A stretch of DNA of 64,000 nt from WLWS01 sp965243105 (GTDB lineage: Bacteria; Pseudomonadota; Gammaproteobacteria; Eutrophobiales; Eutrophobiaceae): NCBI GenBank assembly GCA_965243105.1, contig CBDEUC010000001.1, positions 62,001 to 126,000 on the forward strand, given 5' to 3'. The notes beneath the pieces are model-generated. The model had not been told where the DNA came from, searched no databases, and saw only the letters and a list, made by a program, of their open reading frames with translations. Shown here in pieces: positions 9,087-17,995 of this stretch. Numbering within the stretch: the stretch's first letter is position 1; each line of letters begins with the position of its first letter. The translations under genes and the position numbers were made by a program.

Positions 9087-10319
9087 ATGCCAGGAACAAG
9101 TGATGAAATAAAAAGAGCGATGCCCTTCACCTCCAGGTATCCCGAACTTGGTACTGGTCCCGTGGATGTGGCCCCGCTCATTGACCCGGCGCTGTTCGAA
9201 ATAGAAAGGGAGAAAGTGTTCAGGAAAACCTGGCTTTATGTCGCCAGGGACGAAGAGCTTCCCGAACCCGGGGATTACAAGGTCCGGCAGCTTGATGTCC
9301 TGTCAACTTCTATCATCATCGTGCGGGATCGTGATGGGAATGTTAATGCCTTCCACAACCTTTGTACTCACCGTGGAAACAAGCTCATCCAGGAAGACGG
9401 TCCGCAAACACTTGGTAAGGCCAAAAATCACCTTATGCTGTGTCGTTTTCACGCATGGAGTTTTTCAACCGATGGAGAATTAAAAGGCGTCGCGCGGGAA
9501 GAGAATTTTGCAAAACTGGACAAGAATTGTCTCGGTCTTAAACCTGTTCATTGCCAGTCGTGGCAGGGATTTATCTTTATCAACCTTGATAACGAGCCTG
9601 GTGAGTTAAAGCAGTACCTGGAGGGCATGGACGAACAGTTCACTGGCTACCCCTACCATGAATCTACCGTGCGCTATCGTTACTCGACTGTGCTTGACTG
9701 CAACTGGAAAGTGGCCATGTACGCTTTTTCAGAAGGGTATCATGTTCCTACTATCCACGCGGCCACATTACCCAGCCTGGCAAAGATCGAGCATACCGAG
9801 TTTCAGTGTTTTGGACCCCACAGTACCTCGGCGCTTTATGTTCCACCCGTCGATGGCATGGTGCCAACCCCGGTTACCGGTAACCTCGGTGGCAGGTTGG
9901 TTAACTCTGAACAACATAAACCCCACCTTGAACAATTACCGGAAAAAATGAACCCATCCGGAAGAACAGATTTCCAGTTCGAGTTTCCCGTGTTTTTTCC
10001 AAATCTCATCATGCATCTTTGTGCAGGCAATGGCTATCCGGGTATGACTTACTTTCATCACCAGTTCTGGCCGATATCGGTGGGTAAAACCCTGTGGGAG
10101 GGCACTAACTATTTCAGACCACCCAATACTCCGAGTGAACGAATCGCCATTGCCCATACAAATGCCTTGCACAGGAATGCCTGGCTTGAGGATACTTCGA
10201 CAATGGAAGACACCTACGCCGCATTATGTTCTGGTGTGCTTGATGAAATGGTGCTGATGGATGAAGAAATTATGATTCGAAATACACACCGTGCCTGGCA
10301 CGAGTACATGAGAGCGTAA
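9087..10319 (+). CDS. Rieske non-haem iron aromatic ring-hydroxylating oxygenase, alpha subunit (copy 2)
   Basis: A 410-residue relative of the oxygenase at 6368. Rieske ligands are Cys93/His95 (CTHRGN) and Cys119/His122 (CRFHAW). The iron site is His219 and His224 in EGYHVPTIH. The two copies align along their whole length but are clearly diverged, so they are an old duplication and probably act on different substrates or as unlike chains of one complex. It follows the FmdA-like gene by 3 bp, and 3 bp after its stop the second small partner gene starts. No reductase or beta subunit is encoded nearby. Confidence 0.9.
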   Translation: MPGTSDEIKRAMPFTSRYPELGTGPVDVAPLIDPALFEIEREKVFRKTWLYVARDEELPEPGDYKVRQLDVLSTSIIIVRDRDGNVNAFHNLCTHRGNKLIQEDGPQTLGKAKNHLMLCRFHAWSFSTDGELKGVAREENFAKLDKNCLGLKPVHCQSWQGFIFINLDNEPGELKQYLEGMDEQFTGYPYHESTVRYRYSTVLDCNWKVAMYAFSEGYHVPTIHAATLPSLAKIEHTEFQCFGPHSTSALYVPPVDGMVPTPVTGNLGGRLVNSEQHKPHLEQLPEKMNPSGRTDFQFEFPVFFPNLIMHLCAGNGYPGMTYFHHQFWPISVGKTLWEGTNYFRPPNTPSERIAIAHTNALHRNAWLEDTSTMEDTYAALCSGVLDEMVLMDEEIMIRNTHRAWHEYMRA

Positions 10320-10322
10320 GCG

Positions 10323-10664
10323 ATGGCGGCCTTACCTTCACAATTTTCTTCCCTTGAAGTGTTTGTCCCCGGCTGGGCACATGCCACAGAGCTGGCGCGG
10401 TCAGAGAAGCGCTGGAAGGCGAGCAGGGATGAATACCAGTCCTTTTATGATGTCATGTTGCCATTACTGGACGAGGTGCTGGAATACCTTGACCAGTTCG
10501 AACTAAACAAAGTACCGGCTGATACCCTTCCGCTTTACCACCTGGCGCTGGCTTTTTCCGAGGCTGCTCCCCATGTCGAGTTGTATCAATGTAGTAATCA
10601 TGTACCCAACAGCTTTGATGCGAGTCGTTTTGTTGCTGCCCATGGCGACGAGGCAGATCGCTGA
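10323..10664 (+). CDS. Small helical protein paired with Rieske oxygenase copy 2 (unknown function)
   Basis: A 113-residue paralogue of the protein at 7585, with about 40 percent identity by eye. Shared features are SRDEYQSFYDVMLP, LEYLDQFELNKVP, HLALAFSEAAP, HVELY, VPNSF and RFVAAHGDE. It has a single cysteine and no metal-binding motif. Its stop codon overlaps the start of the next gene (TGATG at 10662-10666), so translation is tightly coupled to the SnoaL-like gene. Function unknown. Position and duplication with the oxygenase argue for a role in that enzyme. Confidence 0.8.
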   Translation: MAALPSQFSSLEVFVPGWAHATELARSEKRWKASRDEYQSFYDVMLPLLDEVLEYLDQFELNKVPADTLPLYHLALAFSEAAPHVELYQCSNHVPNSFDASRFVAAHGDEADR

Positions 10665-11167
10665 TGTCCACGAATCTCACCCTTGAACAACGAATTACCC
10701 GTCTGGAAGACTACGAGGCGATCAAGGTATTGATTGCAAATTTTTCCCGCGGCGCAGATGCAAAATGCGATCCGAAGATACTGAGGCCCTTATTCTGCGA
10801 CGACGCCGTTTTTGATATCGGGCAATTTGGTGTGCTCGAAGGCGGGGAGCATATTGTCAATGAAATGCATAACAACACGGATATCGGCTTCAACTGGACC
10901 CTGCATTACCTGGTATCCCCGGTAATCGAAATAAATGATGATCTCAGCAGCGCAAGCTGCTTTTACTACCTGTGGGAAACTGCGACTCACAGGACCAGGC
11001 AGGACAAGGAGGATAGTTACTGGATCGGCGGCTGGTACGATGCCAAAGTCGTAAAGGAGAGTGATGGATGCTGGCGCTTCAAACACCTGGCTCTCACAAT
11101 AAAATTATTGTCCTCCTATTCAGAGGGCTGGAAGGAAATACCAGCATCATTTGATGACCTTGGATAG
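10664..11167 (+). CDS. SnoaL-like / NTF2-fold protein (SnoaL_4 type)
   Basis: A 167-residue protein with the cone-shaped NTF2-fold pattern: an N-terminal helix pair (LEQRITRLEDYEAIKVLIANF), the FCDDAVFDIGQFGVLEGGEHI segment and later strands with a conserved WYDAKVVKE. This fold is shared by isomerases, hydratases and the beta subunits of ring-hydroxylating oxygenases. It could therefore be a beta-like subunit for the Rieske proteins or a separate isomerase/dehydratase. Its start overlaps the previous stop by one base. No catalytic residue can be named with confidence. Confidence 0.75.
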   Translation: MSTNLTLEQRITRLEDYEAIKVLIANFSRGADAKCDPKILRPLFCDDAVFDIGQFGVLEGGEHIVNEMHNNTDIGFNWTLHYLVSPVIEINDDLSSASCFYYLWETATHRTRQDKEDSYWIGGWYDAKVVKESDGCWRFKHLALTIKLLSSYSEGWKEIPASFDDLG

Positions 11168-11255
11168 TGTTACTGGCTGAAATCGACTCCTTGTCAGCCG
11201 GCGAGTGATAGTGCAGGATGGCTCTTATCTTACCGTTTGAGGCAGGAAGTTATTT

Positions 11256-11693
11256 ATGAGTGCACTCCAGCAGCAAGTTGAAAAGGAAGTTGAGGATATT
11301 CATGTCTTTTTCGTGGAATGGTTTAATGGCACCGCAGACAAGGCGACATACGAAGAACGTTTTGTAAAACGCTTTGATCCGTCAGCTTTTTTTGTTGGTC
11401 CGGATGGAGTTCTTCTTGAATACAGCGCCCTGATGGAAGGAATGCGCGGGGCCCATGGCATTAACCCTGATTTTCGTATCGCCATTCGCGACGTGGTGGT
11501 TCGATATGAGTCGAAAAGCCAGGTTGTGGCTACCTATACCGAGTGGCAAATGAATGCAGTTAATGCCGAGCGCACAAATAACGGTCGTCAAACGTCAGCA
11601 GTATTGAAGAAGGGTGATTCACTCAGCTGGATTTCCGTGCAGGAGACCTGGTTACCCGATGAAGTACAGGATGCCGGGCCCTATAACTTCTGA
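11256..11693 (+). CDS. NTF2-like protein, DUF4440-type, unknown function
   Basis: A 145-residue protein with a helical start (VEKEVEDIHVFFVEWFNGT), then a beta-rich part including DPSAFFVGPDGVLLEYSALMEGMR and VATYTEWQMNA. This matches small NTF2-like proteins of the DUF4440/SnoaL group. An AGGAAG ribosome site precedes the ATG. It lies 88 bp after the SnoaL_4 gene and 9 bp before the MFS gene, so it probably belongs to the same run. The role is unknown. It may be a second small isomerase or binding subunit. Confidence 0.6.
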   Translation: MSALQQQVEKEVEDIHVFFVEWFNGTADKATYEERFVKRFDPSAFFVGPDGVLLEYSALMEGMRGAHGINPDFRIAIRDVVVRYESKSQVVATYTEWQMNAVNAERTNNGRQTSAVLKKGDSLSWISVQETWLPDEVQDAGPYNF

Positions 11694-11702
11694 ACTTTCC
11701 CT

Positions 11703-12854
11703 ATGAAAACACAATTTGATCACGGTCTCGCGCAGACCATACTGGTTTCAATCGTATATCCACTTGGTCCTGCAGCGCTGATACTCGCTCCGCTTATTGT
11801 TGGTGGTGTGATAGACGATTATGGTTTTAGTGAAAAGCAGGCGGGGTTAATGGCTTCACTTGAAGGAGCTGGCATGGTGGCTGGTATTATGCTCAGTACC
11901 TTCTGGGTCAGAAAGGTGTCATGGACTGTTTCCCTGCTTGGTGGACTGCTCATCTATGCAGCTTTGAATATCGCAAGTGCGAGTATTACTGATTTCACCT
12001 TACTTGTAGTGACGAGGATGTTTGTTGGCCTCACCGCCGGCTCCGTATTTGCAATCGTTTGTGCCGCCATGGGAGATAACCGTGAACCGGATCGAGCTTT
12101 TGGCATAGGGCAGGGCATACAGGGTGTAATGATGGCGGCCATTTTTGCTGGCGCACCAATGTTCATGGCAGGCAGAGATGTGGGCATGGTGTTTTATGTT
12201 CTTGCTGGTCTTTCACTGGCAATGCTACTTTGCCTGCCCAGGTTTCCCTGCGCCGGTATTGAGCATGTGCAATCGGATGATGATGTAGAAAAAGCATTTG
12301 TTCATCTCATATGGCTGGGTATGATTGGAGGCACGCTTTATTACATCGCATTCTTCGGCTTCTGGGCATTTGTTGAACGTATCGGGGCCGATGCCGGTAT
12401 TGATCCGGATACTATCAATTATGCCCTCAGCGCATCCCTGGTCGCAGCGATTCTCGGTGGTTTTCTTGCTGCTATTGCCGGTGTCCGCTTTGGCAGGGCC
12501 GTGCCATTGATAATAGTCCTGCTTGGGCAAGTAACAGTGTTGCTCCTGTTACGAGGGGATTTTTCAGTATCAATGTTTTATGTCGCTACCAGCACTTGCC
12601 AGTTCCTCTATATCATCGCGACCTGTTATCTACTTGGCGCGATTGCCGTAATGGATCATAACGGCAAATACGTGGTACTGATGAACGGATTTCTTGCAAT
12701 CGGTGCAGCCATGGGGCCGTCAATAGCTGCAGCGATGATTACTGATGATAGTTATTACGGTATTAACCTTATGGCAGTTACGGGTTTTGCCCTGTGTATT
12801 GGTATATTCCTTTTTATTATTCATCGTACACAACACCTCACCGTGCAGGACTAA
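11703..12854 (+). CDS. MFS transporter
   Basis: A 383-residue inner-membrane protein with about 12 hydrophobic helices in two halves and a charged central loop (HVQSDDDVEKAF). Glycine-rich helices such as ASLEGAGMVAGIML and the loop after helix 2 fit the major facilitator superfamily. Its place between the NTF2-like gene and the tannase-family gene suggests uptake or efflux of an aromatic acid of this pathway (inference). No substrate-specific motif was recognised. Confidence 0.82.
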   Translation: MKTQFDHGLAQTILVSIVYPLGPAALILAPLIVGGVIDDYGFSEKQAGLMASLEGAGMVAGIMLSTFWVRKVSWTVSLLGGLLIYAALNIASASITDFTLLVVTRMFVGLTAGSVFAIVCAAMGDNREPDRAFGIGQGIQGVMMAAIFAGAPMFMAGRDVGMVFYVLAGLSLAMLLCLPRFPCAGIEHVQSDDDVEKAFVHLIWLGMIGGTLYYIAFFGFWAFVERIGADAGIDPDTINYALSASLVAAILGGFLAAIAGVRFGRAVPLIIVLLGQVTVLLLLRGDFSVSMFYVATSTCQFLYIIATCYLLGAIAVMDHNGKYVVLMNGFLAIGAAMGPSIAAAMITDDSYYGINLMAVTGFALCIGIFLFIIHRTQHLTVQD

Positions 12855-12869
12855 ACGAGTATTATTGAA

Positions 12870-14492
12870 TTGGCATTTTCCCACGTGTTAAATCGAGCGA
12901 CATCCATAAGAATGCTCGCCGTTCTGATTTTATGTTATTTAGCCTCTACTAGTACCTTGTCAGCCAGGGACGTGGAAACAGCTGGCATATTTTCTGAATG
13001 GCAGTCCTCGAATGTGAATTATTCGCTGAAGACTGTCCTGTCACGAGCAAATTGTGAAAGCCTTCAGTCATGGAGTGTTTACCCGGCACAGGTACTGATT
13101 GCAAGGGAAGGAGTAAGACAGGATGGTTTGCCGTCCTATTGCGACGTGCTCGGGCACATTCATGACAATATTAAATTTCGAATGTTCCTTCCGACTGAAT
13201 GGAATGGTCGATTTTTTTTGGTAGGAAACGGTGGACTTGCGGGAGATGACTTGCTGGAACCGAAATTTCCTCAACACCTGAACAAGATGCGCGCGGCCTT
13301 GCGTCACGGATTTGCCACTGTCATGACCGATTCTGGTCATGCAGAGAAGGAAACTCCCGGTGGGAGTTTTGCTTACAACAATTTCTCTTCTGAAATGGAT
13401 TTTGCATTTCGCGCCATTCACGTCGTGAGTGTGACCGCAAGACAACTAATAAGGTATGCCTACAGGGAAGATCCGGCTCATAGTTATTTCGACGGCTGTT
13501 CCGGCGGCGGTCGACAGGGATTAATGAGCGTACAACGTTATCCCGGCGACTTTGACGGAGTTGTAGCTGGTGCGCCGGCATTCAACCATACTGCCTTTGC
13601 AGTGGGTCGAATGGTTATCAATCCTGTTCTCAGGGAGGCCGCAATTTCTGAGGAGCAGGTTAAGACCCTTGGTAAATTCACCAGGCGCGCCTGCGACCAC
13701 CTGGATGGATTGAAGGATGGGCTCATCGAAAACCCGCTAAGGTGCAATATTGATTTTCACAAGCTGCTGCCGACTTGCGAAGCGCGTGATAACGAGGGCA
13801 ATTGTTTCACGAGAAAGCAAATCGATGCCATTACCCTGATGCATGAGGATATTTATGTTAACGGAAAACGCCTGCAACCGGGCTTCCCGGTTGGCAGCGA
13901 TCTTTCCCAGGCAAACGGCTGGAGTACCTGGCTACCCACGGATGACAGGACCAGGTTTGATTTTGGACGCTATTACTCGGAGGAGCTGCTGCGATATATA
14001 GCCTTTGATAAGGATGATCCAAACAGGAAGCTCGCAGACTTTGATGCGGAGCGGGACATGGAAAAATTGGGTCTTGCCATGCGACTAATTGACGCCACGG
14101 AGACAGACATCGATCGTTTCAGGGAGGCTGGCGGAAAACTGCTGATGTACATGGGCTGGCAGGACATGGCGTTTTCACCCCGGGCAACGGTGGAGTACTA
14201 CGAGGCCCTTTCGAAGCGCTATGGAGAAGATACCGATCAATTTGCGCGACTTTTCATGGTACCCGGGATGTACCATTGCTTTGCCGGTACGGGGCCGAAC
14301 AAGTTTGATTACATGACCCCACTTATCAACTGGGTAGAAAAAGGTGATGCGCCTGAGAAAATCATTGCGCACCAGTTACAAGGTGAAAGGAAAACCCGCT
14401 CCCGTCCGCTTTGTCCCTGGCCGCAAGTGGCATCCTACAGGGGTTCGGGCTCTTCAAAGATTGCAGAAAACTTTAGCTGCGTGACACAATGA
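12870..14492 (+). CDS. Secreted tannase/feruloyl-esterase family hydrolase
   Basis: The 540-residue protein has a signal peptide and an alpha/beta-hydrolase of the tannase/feruloyl esterase family. The nucleophile region reads DGCSGGGRQG around residue 210 (the family GCSxGG motif, whose Cys pairs with the Cys next to the catalytic His), and the late motif is MYHCFAG. The family includes tannases, feruloyl esterases and MHETase, all cleaving esters of aromatic acids, so this enzyme probably releases an aromatic acid in the periplasm for the Rieske enzymes (inference). The start is uncertain: TTG at 12870 or GTG at 12885 give a charged n-region, ATG at 12912 gives a shorter leader. It is the last gene of the plus-strand run and converges on the gene at 14504. 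Confidence 0.85.
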   Translation: MAFSHVLNRATSIRMLAVLILCYLASTSTLSARDVETAGIFSEWQSSNVNYSLKTVLSRANCESLQSWSVYPAQVLIAREGVRQDGLPSYCDVLGHIHDNIKFRMFLPTEWNGRFFLVGNGGLAGDDLLEPKFPQHLNKMRAALRHGFATVMTDSGHAEKETPGGSFAYNNFSSEMDFAFRAIHVVSVTARQLIRYAYREDPAHSYFDGCSGGGRQGLMSVQRYPGDFDGVVAGAPAFNHTAFAVGRMVINPVLREAAISEEQVKTLGKFTRRACDHLDGLKDGLIENPLRCNIDFHKLLPTCEARDNEGNCFTRKQIDAITLMHEDIYVNGKRLQPGFPVGSDLSQANGWSTWLPTDDRTRFDFGRYYSEELLRYIAFDKDDPNRKLADFDAERDMEKLGLAMRLIDATETDIDRFREAGGKLLMYMGWQDMAFSPRATVEYYEALSKRYGEDTDQFARLFMVPGMYHCFAGTGPNKFDYMTPLINWVEKGDAPEKIIAHQLQGERKTRSRPLCPWPQVASYRGSGSSKIAENFSCVTQ

Positions 14493-14503
14493 AAAAGGAA
14501 AGA

Positions 14504-15508
14504 TCATTGACTGGTTTCGTTTTTTGTTCTTTCGTTTCGTCGGGCCAGTTTAACAAGTAAATTATCAGCTACGCCCGGCCGTGACCATGGACATACGGCG
14601 AGGCAGATACCGCAGCCACTTGTGTCATTGAAATAGGGCACGCATTTTTCAAAGTCCACATACCACTTTTCAACGCCACGAACTAACTGTTTTTCAGGGC
14701 TCATAGCGTCAGTGGGGCATTCCCTTGTACAGACCTGGCAGCGACTGCAAAAGTCGTCCGCACCAAACTCGTCTACCCTGTCGGCAACAAGCGGAATGTC
14801 TGTCAAAACGTAGGCGAGGCGAAAATTAGCGCCGAGTTTTCGATTAATGATAGAACCATGCTTTCCAAGTTCACCAAGGCCCGCTTCCAGTGCAGGCGGT
14901 ATCATTGTGATTGGACTCGCCATTGGTCCGCAATAACCCGTGGCATCCCATCCCTGTTCGCGCAACCAGTTACATATTGCAAATGCGACTTCTTCACCGT
15001 GTGCATAAACGCGCAATACTTCGTTGGCGCCTGCGGCATCCGGCAGCTTGTTGAGTTCAGCGTAATCCATCTGCAGCCCAAGCATGATGATCCATTTATG
15101 ACTGACTTCAAACCCCTCGAACACCCATTCCTGCCTCATAGGCACCATGCCGACCAGGTCAGCGCCGTTGGCCAGGCCAAAGTCCTTGATCGCAGACGCC
15201 CAATCTTGCGGGCTTTTCTCTACCCGGTTTTGAGCAACAGGACTTTTTTCTCTTGATTGCACTTCGCGCGAATGCTTGATGTGGGAAGAAGCAATCCGGT
15301 TCAGGCTACTGACAAATATCAGGATAGAATTCACCAGCGTATGAGGTGTGAAACGCTGAAATATCCAGTGATAAATTGGTCGTGGTCTGCGCGTTTCAGT
15401 TTCACCCAGGCCATTTATTGCATTTCCTGACAGGCGTGGTTTGAATAACCCGTGTAACAATGATGGCCTGTAGCCTTTATCATCAAGATGTCCAAACACG
15501 ATTCCCAT
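14504..15508 (-). CDS. Reductive dehalogenase / QueG-like iron-sulfur protein
   Basis: A 334-residue cytoplasmic protein. After a variable N-terminus (1-100) comes a domain like the corrinoid-binding region of reductive dehalogenases and epoxyqueuosine reductase, including AHGEEVAFAICNWLREQGWD and the signature EAGLGELGKHG near residues 208-218. Two 4Fe-4S clusters follow, with Cys254, 257, 260 and 264 (CSRCQVCTRECP) and Cys289, 299, 302 and 306 (CGICLAVCPW). There is no Tat signal and no C-terminal oxidoreductase domain, so it is neither a classic respiratory RdhA nor a self-sufficient catabolic one. It could remove a halogen or do another B12-linked reduction. It is a lone minus-strand gene inside the aromatic cluster. 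The activity is unproven. Confidence 0.7.
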   Translation of the reverse strand: MGIVFGHLDDKGYRPSLLHGLFKPRLSGNAINGLGETETRRPRPIYHWIFQRFTPHTLVNSILIFVSSLNRIASSHIKHSREVQSREKSPVAQNRVEKSPQDWASAIKDFGLANGADLVGMVPMRQEWVFEGFEVSHKWIIMLGLQMDYAELNKLPDAAGANEVLRVYAHGEEVAFAICNWLREQGWDATGYCGPMASPITMIPPALEAGLGELGKHGSIINRKLGANFRLAYVLTDIPLVADRVDEFGADDFCSRCQVCTRECPTDAMSPEKQLVRGVEKWYVDFEKCVPYFNDTSGCGICLAVCPWSRPGVADNLLVKLARRNERTKNETSQ

Positions 15509-15732
15509 TATCTTTTCTATCTCCAGGACAAGATTGGCTTTTCTGAATCTTCATTGCATGCACTGGTTCTTGTTCTTATGTGTAGCACATGGTCAATAAT
15601 ATTGCGCCCTGTATTTTTCGCGGGTCAAATGAATAGGTCATGCATGCTGATAGTTGAATCATTTTCTCAAATATTACAGTGGCTTAGCGTTTTTTTTAGT
15701 CATGCATGGAGAGCTCTTTTTCGAATCGCTTT

Positions 15733-15767
15733 GGAAAATACGGATATCGCTGCGGTATTGTCGGATA
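15733..15767 (+). promoter_or_regulatory. Composite operator, site A, before the flavin reductase
   Basis: Two half-sites on the plus strand: GGAAAATACGGATA (15733-15746) and GGTATTGTCGGATA (15754-15767), starts 21 bp apart. They fit GGWA-N4-CGGATA, also found before 18094, 19514 (looser) and 22577. A -10-like TATATT at 15786-15791 follows by 18 bp, so the second half-site falls on the -35 position, as with class II AraC activators. Likely bound by the AraC protein at 16914. Confidence 0.7.
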
Positions 15768-15799
15768 GAGTCCGGCAGGCCACTCTATATTATGTGTGC

Positions 15800-16798
15800 A
15801 TGGCTACAGATCCTGCATTTGATGCAAGGGCATTTCGCAACGCACTTGGACATTTTGCCACAGGCGTCACCATCATTACGGCTGCTGACGAGCAGCAGAA
15901 CCGCGTGGGTGTCACGGCCAACAGCTTTAGCTCTGTCTCTCTTAATCCACCTCTTGTTCTATGGAGCCTGGACAAGAAAAGTGGCACCTTGCCAATCTAC
16001 GTAGAGAGTGAGTATTTTATAGTAAATATACTCGCCGATAACCAGATAGAGCTTTCCAATCATTTCGCACGCCCGGGTGTTGAGGACAAGTTTGCGGGCC
16101 TTGATGTTCACGCGGGGATTTCCGATGTACCGATGATTCCCGAATGTGCAGCTTATTTTCAGTGTCAGAAACGATTCACCTACGAAGGCGGGGACCATTT
16201 AATCTTTGTTGGTGAAGTTCTTGATTTTCACGCTACAAAAAAGTCCGGTTTGTTGTATCACCAGGGACAATACGCGGTGTCCGAACGACATCCGCAAACA
16301 GGCTTGAATGGTTCTGCTTCGATAGATAACTCCTTCGTGCAGGGTTATCTCGATTACTTGTTGTCGCAGACCGCCAGCGCATTTGAAAAGCAATTCCAGG
16401 AAGAACTCGATCGCAGTGATGTCAGTCGGTATGAGTGGCGCATACTGAGCTGTGTGAGTGAGTATGCGGGCAGGGGTTTTGACGAACTGGCTGCACTCAC
16501 CATCATCGAGCATGAACGCCTTGAAACGATAGTCAAAGACATGGTGAAGAAAAACTGGCTTCGCATGGAGAATGATGAGCAGGTGAGCCTGTTTGTGGAA
16601 GAAGCGGGTATGCAAAAACTGGTACCGCTAATGGCCTCGGCAAAGGCGCACGAGGCAAGTGTCATGGTCGATTACTCTTCCGCAGAAAGGGATCGCCTGA
16701 AAGCAATTTTGCAGTCAATATTGCGAAGAATGAATGAACCTTTATTCCAGCTGGTTGAAGCCGACCTGGACCAGGGCCAGGTAAAACCTGCTGTATGA
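15800..16798 (+). CDS. Flavin reductase with C-terminal MarR-like domain (two-component monooxygenase reductase)
   Basis: From the ATG at 15800 the product has 332 residues. Residues 1-165 form an FMN-binding flavin reductase domain: FRNALGHFATGVTIITA, NSFSSVSLNPPLVLWSLD and HLIFVGEVLDF. Residues from about 180 form a MarR-like winged-helix module. The same layout is known in the reductase (C1) of Acinetobacter p-hydroxyphenylacetate hydroxylase, where the tail senses the phenolic substrate and stimulates NADH oxidation. No oxygenase adjoins it. The StyA-like gene at 26701 is the best partner because both lie behind the same type of operator (sites A and C). The frame is open upstream to 15488, but the family alignment and the operator favour 15800. 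Little ribosome site is visible. Confidence 0.85.
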   Translation: MATDPAFDARAFRNALGHFATGVTIITAADEQQNRVGVTANSFSSVSLNPPLVLWSLDKKSGTLPIYVESEYFIVNILADNQIELSNHFARPGVEDKFAGLDVHAGISDVPMIPECAAYFQCQKRFTYEGGDHLIFVGEVLDFHATKKSGLLYHQGQYAVSERHPQTGLNGSASIDNSFVQGYLDYLLSQTASAFEKQFQEELDRSDVSRYEWRILSCVSEYAGRGFDELAALTIIEHERLETIVKDMVKKNWLRMENDEQVSLFVEEAGMQKLVPLMASAKAHEASVMVDYSSAERDRLKAILQSILRRMNEPLFQLVEADLDQGQVKPAV

Positions 16799-16913
16799 AA
16801 TTGATTGATAATCAAGCAGTTAAATTGAATCTCGAATTTGCTACGGCTTGACTTGCGGCTGGCTCCAGCGCAGACTCAGGTCATTATTTAACCTTGTAAT
16901 CCGGGTATAGAGT

Positions 16914-17942
16914 ATGAGCATAAGCGCAGTGCCAAATATACAGGGTAGTAGCTCGGAGACCATGAGTCGTTCCGGTGGTATCACACGTTTTCGTACCAAC
17001 AATGTTGATGTCGCCATCAAGCGTATCTCAAGTTTGTTCGGGCCACACCAGATTTTCCCCAACAGCACACGCCGGGAAATTTCCTTTGAGCATAGTTTCG
17101 TCTGGCTAAGAGACATATGCATAAATGAACTGGCCTATGGCGCGGAGTTGCGTAACGACATTGGTGAGTTCGCTGATGCAAACTATTGTGTCATGTTTCC
17201 GGTTGAAGGCGATTATGCTATCAGTGCGGAAGGTCGACGGGTTGAAGGCGACAAGGCAACAGTAACTGTCATCAATCCGACCTGTCCGGTTACCCTTGAG
17301 GCTTCGAGCGACTACAGAAATATCAGCGTCAGTTTGACACGCAATGCGGTGGACACTGCACTGGCCAATCACCTGGGCAGAATACCTGAAGGCCAGGTTC
17401 GTTTTGATCCGCATCCACAGGGCTTGAATCTTGGTGCTGAGCCGGTCAGAAACCTGGTCATGCAGCTGTGGGGCGAATGTCAAAAGCATGCCTCTCATAT
17501 TACTTTTGATGCGGTTGGCCGAGAGCTGGAGGTGTTGCTGGCATCGATGCTGTTGTTACGTGTTCCTAACAATTTCAGCAATTTGCTTTTGGAAGAATCT
17601 GATGCGCGGCCTTCTGCAGCCTGTAAACACACAGCCAACTTCCTTAAACAACACGCGCGGGAAGATATTCGTCTTGAAGATGTCATAGCCGCTTCAGGCA
17701 TGGCAAGAACATCCCTGTACACCGAGTTTAAAAAACATTATGGCGTTACACCCATGGAATACCTGCGCCAGGAACGCCTGCGACTTGCCCACGATATTCT
17801 AATGACCGCAAAATGTTCTTCGGTTTCGGTCACCACCGTGGCCATGGACTGTGGTTTTAATCATTTCAGCCGATTTGCCAGCTACTACAAGAACCAGTAC
17901 GGCGAATTGCCGTCTGAAACCCTGGCCCGTCATACGCAGTAA
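16914..17942 (+). CDS. AraC-family regulator 2, likely activator of the CGGATA regulon
   Basis: A 342-residue regulator with an AraC_binding_2-type N-terminal half and a C-terminal AraC/XylS HTH domain (about residues 235-340: LEDVIAASGMARTSLYTEF and VTTVAMDCGFNHFSRFASYY). It lies between the flavin reductase and the first CMD gene. Direct-repeat operators with a 21-22 bp period flank it on both sides and recur at 19411 and 22446. That period is typical of AraC/XylS dimers, so this protein is the best candidate to bind them. The effector is unknown, presumably an aromatic or its CoA-free intermediate. The start ATG has no strong ribosome site. Confidence 0.9.
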   Translation: MSISAVPNIQGSSSETMSRSGGITRFRTNNVDVAIKRISSLFGPHQIFPNSTRREISFEHSFVWLRDICINELAYGAELRNDIGEFADANYCVMFPVEGDYAISAEGRRVEGDKATVTVINPTCPVTLEASSDYRNISVSLTRNAVDTALANHLGRIPEGQVRFDPHPQGLNLGAEPVRNLVMQLWGECQKHASHITFDAVGRELEVLLASMLLLRVPNNFSNLLLEESDARPSAACKHTANFLKQHAREDIRLEDVIAASGMARTSLYTEFKKHYGVTPMEYLRQERLRLAHDILMTAKCSSVSVTTVAMDCGFNHFSRFASYYKNQYGELPSETLARHTQ

Positions 17943-17995
17943 ATTAGAAGCTATTCAAATTAGTTCGCACCCCTGTCGCGTAATACTTCGGCGAC

